In this document: in pieces, positions 60,766 to 64,000 of the stretch
Position numbering within the stretch: the first letter of the stretch is position 1
How the letters are laid out: each line of letters begins with the position of its first letter
Source: Parabacteroides sp900760525
GTDB taxonomy: Bacteria; Bacteroidota; Bacteroidia; Bacteroidales; Tannerellaceae
DNA length: 64,000 bases
Direction of reading: 5' to 3'
Assembly (NCBI RefSeq): GCF_049860805.1
Contig: NZ_CP187555.1
Location: 4,030,001 to 4,094,000 of the forward strand
The notes under the pieces: model-generated
What the model saw: the letters and a program-made list of their open reading frames with translations, nothing else
Database searches by the model: none
Told to the model about the DNA's origin: nothing
Translations under genes and position numbers: made by a program

Positions 60766-61365
60766 ATGGGAAAAGAAAGAAATAAGATCGCTTCTGTTTG
60801 TGTATATTGCGCTTCCAGCACACAAGCCGCCCCTGTTTTTTATGAGGCGGCAACCGAATTGGGGCGTTTGTTAGGTGAGCGGAACCTGCGGGTGGTAAAC
60901 GGAGCCGGCAATACCGGCCTGATGTGCGCCGTGTCGGATGGCGCACTGGCTGTCGGTGGAACGGTTACGGGTGTAATCCCCCGTTTTATGGTGGAACAGG
61001 ATTGGTGTCATAAGGGGCTTACCGATCTGGTCGAAGTCGATAGTATGCACGAACGCAAACAACGGATGGCTGACCTCTCGGATGCCGTGATTGCCCTTCC
61101 GGGCGGATGCGGAACTCTTGAAGAGCTGTTGGAAGTTATCACCTGGAAGCAGTTAGGCTTGTATTTCAACCCGATTGTTATTCTGAATATAAACGGTTAC
61201 TTCGATCCCCTTTTGGAGATGTTCCAAAGAGCCGTCGACGAACATTTCATGCGCCCGCAGCATGCCGGGCTTTGGGCGGTCGCCTCAACTCCGGCCGAAG
61301 CGGTCGAACTGATTTATACGGAACCGGTTTGGGATGCGAATATCCGTAAATTCGCTTTGGTGTGA
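60766..61365 (+). CDS. LOG-family Rossmann-fold protein (TIGR00730)
   Basis: 199 residues with the family motif PGGCGTLEE (residues about 113-121) and VYCASSTQ near the start. Characterised relatives release the base from cytokinin-type nucleoside monophosphates; in bacteria the role is less clear. The 85-bp gap before it contains no clear box. It is convergent with the esterase/mutarotase gene, 1 bp away. Confidence 0.93.
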   Translation: MGKERNKIASVCVYCASSTQAAPVFYEAATELGRLLGERNLRVVNGAGNTGLMCAVSDGALAVGGTVTGVIPRFMVEQDWCHKGLTDLVEVDSMHERKQRMADLSDAVIALPGGCGTLEELLEVITWKQLGLYFNPIVILNINGYFDPLLEMFQRAVDEHFMRPQHAGLWAVASTPAEAVELIYTEPVWDANIRKFALV

Positions 61366-61366
61366 A

Positions 61367-64000
61367 TCAGGGATAGAGCATAAGTTCGAAAGCACTGACT
61401 TCCGGCGTGCGGATGCCCGGTTTTAGCTCTCCGTTGATTAGGATTACCGTGTTTCCAAAGTTCGCAACGCCGGCTCCGGCACGTGCCGCTTCTTCGTAGT
61501 CTCCGAGGTTGGTCCAGCGTTTTGTGAAAGTATTGTATAGTAGCAGGGAGGTATTGAACTTATACCAGTCGGCAGGATGTAAGAGATAGTTCCGGGCCTC
61601 TTTTTGCAGCGAATCCCGCAACGAACTGTTGCCCGTGTTCGTTGCTTGTTCTATTAGTAACGGGCGGTTAAGAGCGTCACGGAAACGGTCGTAGTTCACG
61701 CCTCCTGCCAGTAAGATGGAGCTATCGCACGATGAGACGGCACAGCCTCCCGTAACGGTATGGAGAGAACCGTCTGCTAACAAAGGTAAAAAGCCTTCGT
61801 TTCTCCACTGCTTTGTCTTCGGATGATACGAAAGTATGTCTGTGCAGACAATAGCTTCCTGAAGGGAGGATGCAGGCTGGAAACCGCCTGCCAGATAAAG
61901 GCGTACGCCATCCCCGGATTGTTGGGCTGTCAGGACGGGCTGTACCCGGGCAGGCCCCGGAAAATCAGGAAGCCGCACCCATACCTTTTGAGGCGACGGT
62001 GTTAGCTGTAACGAAAAGAGCGAGTTTGAACAGTCCGGCTGCTTATTCCCGCCGGCGACATACAGATAACCGTCGGCATAGGTGGCTGAGAGGTTATCCA
62101 TCGGCATGGGGAGTGGCGGCAGTTCGGAGATATGCAATTTCTGTTTTTCCCTGTCCCAATTTGCCAGAAAGACTTGTTTGGAGGCTCCTTCCCGGTTATT
62201 TCCCCCAATCCAAACAAGGCCTTCGGGTGTTGTGACCGACGCCCCGTAAGCAAGCGGCAGCGGCAGTTTGCCGATCTTTCTCCATCCGGCGGGAGATTGG
62301 GCGGTCATGCTGAGTGCATATATATCGCTGTAATATTGTTTTGTACCTCCTTCCGCCGCCGGTTTACCGGGGAAGTTACACCCTCCGGCAACCAATAACT
62401 CACCGTCACTGATACCCGTGAACGGAGCAGAGACCCCTAATGCCGGGCCCTTTTGGCTGCCGGGCAGGTCGGGCAGCCGGAACCAGCTGATCCGGGCGGC
62501 TTCCGAACGGAATGTCGAAGCCGGAAGTTCAGCCTCGTTTACTAAATTGGCACGGGTGAAAGGTTGCCATCCGTAACGGACGAACTTCGGATTGCGGATC
62601 CGGTCGCTCCATACTTTTATTGTCTTTTCGTCTATGATTTGTGCCTCTGCAGGGACAAACAGACCATCGTGCCCAGCAATCTCGAAAGTGCGCAGTTTGC
62701 CGCCGTCGGAGCTATGCATCCCTTTCCCGTAATCGAATGTGACGTAAGCAGCGCTGTCCTTGAATGTGACCGAGCGATAGAGCGGGCCGGAAGCAAGAAC
62801 GTCGTGCCCGTACGTCTTGTTGAGCGCCCAGTGGGCAAGGCGTTCCCCTACTTCGCGTTTGTGGCGCGGGTGGACATCCAAGGAATCGCCGTGATCGCTG
62901 CTGACCGCCATGCCGCTGTTCGGAATCGATTGCAGCATCCTGCGTTGGCTGTCCCGGAACCAGGGCCAACTGGGACGGTCGATGCTGGATAGTTGTACGT
63001 AATAGAAAGGCAACTCTTCCGACCAGTTCTCCCGCCAGTTTTTTGTCAGAAGATGGAACAACTTCTCGTGCGCTTCCACATTGTGTGCATTCGATTCTCC
63101 CTGATACCAGATGATGCCCCGTATCGGGAATTTTTCAAGCGGGCGGATGCCGGACTCGTATAAATAGCAAGGCTCGTAGGGATGCCGTTGTTGTTTGTTC
63201 GCTGATTTCCGGATGTTGAGGGCGGCGCGTTCCCGTGCCCAATTCTGGATAAAATCATTCTGTTTCCAGTCGTAAAGAATATCCGGCAATTCGAATTCCA
63301 GCGTCTTGCGATCCACCCAGGCTTCCGCCGGTGATCCGCCTATGGCGTTCAGGATAAGCCCGATCGGAACCTGCAAGCTGTCTGACAACATCTGCCCGAA
63401 CGCAAAGGCGACAGCCGAGAAACGATTTGCCGTCTCTTCGTTGCATTCCTTCCATTCGGTATTTCGGTAATATTGGAGCCTGTTGAGAGAATCCAATGTC
63501 GAGATGTCCCATTCCACCGCATTTGTCGCCCACCGGGGTTTCATATCGAAAAGACGGATTTGTGGCTTTCCGGCAGCAAATTCCAGAAAAGCTTTTCGCT
63601 GGCTGTCGGCGGCACTGCTTACTTGGAACGCCATGTTCGACTGGCCGGAGCAAAGCCATACTTCGCCGATCAGGACATTCGTATAATCCAGTTTTCCGGA
63701 TGCGGCCGAGATGCTTAGCGTGTACGGCCCTTCTGCCTCCATCGGCGGCAGGATAACCGACCATTTCCCATTTGATCCCGTTATTGTTTCGCCCTTTTGA
63801 CCGGCGATGCCAACCGTCACCTTCTCACCGGCATTGGCAATCCCGGCTATCCTGAGCGGTTTTTCTCGTTGGAGTACCATATTATCCGAATAGGTCACGG
63901 GCATTTGCAGGCCTCCGTAATCTCCGGTCAATGCCTGGCAGACAGTCCGTGCGATGATTCCGGCTCCTTCAGCTGTGGGATGCAAGGCGTCCGGCAAGAG
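61367..64000 (-). CDS. Sialate O-acetylesterase fused to NanM-like mutarotase, N-terminus beyond window
   Basis: At least 877 codons on the minus strand, open to the window edge. The first visible residues (LLPDALHPTAEGAGIIA) are the Asp-x-x-His end of an SGNH hydrolase. Next comes a sialate O-acetylesterase unit (GEVWLCSGQSNMAF with the catalytic Ser; GESNA; DVHPRHKREVG) at about 110-480, then a kelch-type propeller of the cyclically-permuted mutarotase/NanM kind at about 520-870 (GELLVAGGCNFPG, GYLYVAGGNKQPD, VRLYLAGGFQP). It probably de-acetylates sialic acid and converts its anomer outside the cell, readying host sialic acid for uptake. The start codon lies beyond 64000. Confidence 0.92.
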   Translation of the reverse strand, partial: LLPDALHPTAEGAGIIARTVCQALTGDYGGLQMPVTYSDNMVLQREKPLRIAGIANAGEKVTVGIAGQKGETITGSNGKWSVILPPMEAEGPYTLSISAASGKLDYTNVLIGEVWLCSGQSNMAFQVSSAADSQRKAFLEFAAGKPQIRLFDMKPRWATNAVEWDISTLDSLNRLQYYRNTEWKECNEETANRFSAVAFAFGQMLSDSLQVPIGLILNAIGGSPAEAWVDRKTLEFELPDILYDWKQNDFIQNWARERAALNIRKSANKQQRHPYEPCYLYESGIRPLEKFPIRGIIWYQGESNAHNVEAHEKLFHLLTKNWRENWSEELPFYYVQLSSIDRPSWPWFRDSQRRMLQSIPNSGMAVSSDHGDSLDVHPRHKREVGERLAHWALNKTYGHDVLASGPLYRSVTFKDSAAYVTFDYGKGMHSSDGGKLRTFEIAGHDGLFVPAEAQIIDEKTIKVWSDRIRNPKFVRYGWQPFTRANLVNEAELPASTFRSEAARISWFRLPDLPGSQKGPALGVSAPFTGISDGELLVAGGCNFPGKPAAEGGTKQYYSDIYALSMTAQSPAGWRKIGKLPLPLAYGASVTTPEGLVWIGGNNREGASKQVFLANWDREKQKLHISELPPLPMPMDNLSATYADGYLYVAGGNKQPDCSNSLFSLQLTPSPQKVWVRLPDFPGPARVQPVLTAQQSGDGVRLYLAGGFQPASSLQEAIVCTDILSYHPKTKQWRNEGFLPLLADGSLHTVTGGCAVSSCDSSILLAGGVNYDRFRDALNRPLLIEQATNTGNSSLRDSLQKEARNYLLHPADWYKFNTSLLLYNTFTKRWTNLGDYEEAARAGAGVANFGNTVILINGELKPGIRTPEVSAFELMLYP

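Overview
The window looks like chromosomal DNA of a gut Bacteroidales, most likely Parabacteroides or a close relative. This rests on two SusC-type receptors, a SusD lipoprotein, a FecR/ECF-sigma pair, DUF4252 proteins, a fimbrillin, paired 6-bladed beta-propeller lipoproteins, repeated TAnnTTTG promoter boxes and A-rich leaders without strong Shine-Dalgarno sites. The genus is an inference from gene content. I saw no tRNA, rRNA or CRISPR array.

Layout. 0-2.5 kb: 5' part of a SusC-like receptor on the minus strand, preceded by a segment bounded by short inverted repeats that carries an outward-facing promoter box. 2.5-6.7 kb: a DUF4252 / ECF sigma / anti-sigma operon, then a DMT transporter and an MFS transporter. 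7-13 kb: a glutamate/GABA acid-resistance island with glutamate decarboxylase, glutaminase, a K+-channel-like protein with an altered filter and a Glu/GABA antiporter; its 0.9 kb gap holds a dispersed repeat and a 21-bp tandem array. 13-20 kb: a polysaccharide-utilisation-type unit (ECF sigma, FecR, SusC with STN domain, SusD). Its susD carries an in-frame TAA, and an antisense RNA unit faces the start of susC. 20-24.6 kb: a fimbrillin and a truncated relative, a membrane-anchored AraC regulator, an acyltransferase, and a tiny stand-alone gene with its own promoter and terminator.

25-34.5 kb: TolB-like protein, small ABC module, PHP-domain lipoprotein, YchF, a secreted GH2 beta-galactosidase and an unknown protein. 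34.5-35.9 kb: an IS110-family element with structured non-coding ends that could encode its bridge RNA. 36-47 kb: housekeeping genes (polA, polyprenyl synthase, deoC, MazG-like, dtd, uvrC, mnmG) mixed with beta-barrel and lipoprotein genes. 47.8-54.3 kb: a LytS/LytTR-type two-component system, an MNT nucleotidyltransferase with a decayed HepT partner, and two mosaic beta-propeller paralogues. 54.5-61.4 kb: ybeY, a Spm-like membrane protein, an esterase, a 42-bp hexamer repeat, and a run with a 2-hydroxyacid dehydrogenase, AlkD-like, TIGR02757 and LOG proteins. The right edge cuts a large sialate O-acetylesterase / NanM-like fusion.

The most interesting signals are regulatory and structural. 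They are the candidate invertible promoter (2246-2490), the antisense RNA over susC (18112-18267), the susD nonsense codon (13367-13369), the non-canonical channel filter, the IS110 RNA ends, three separate intergenic arrays with periods of about 21 or 42 bp, and an 86-bp dispersed intergenic repeat.
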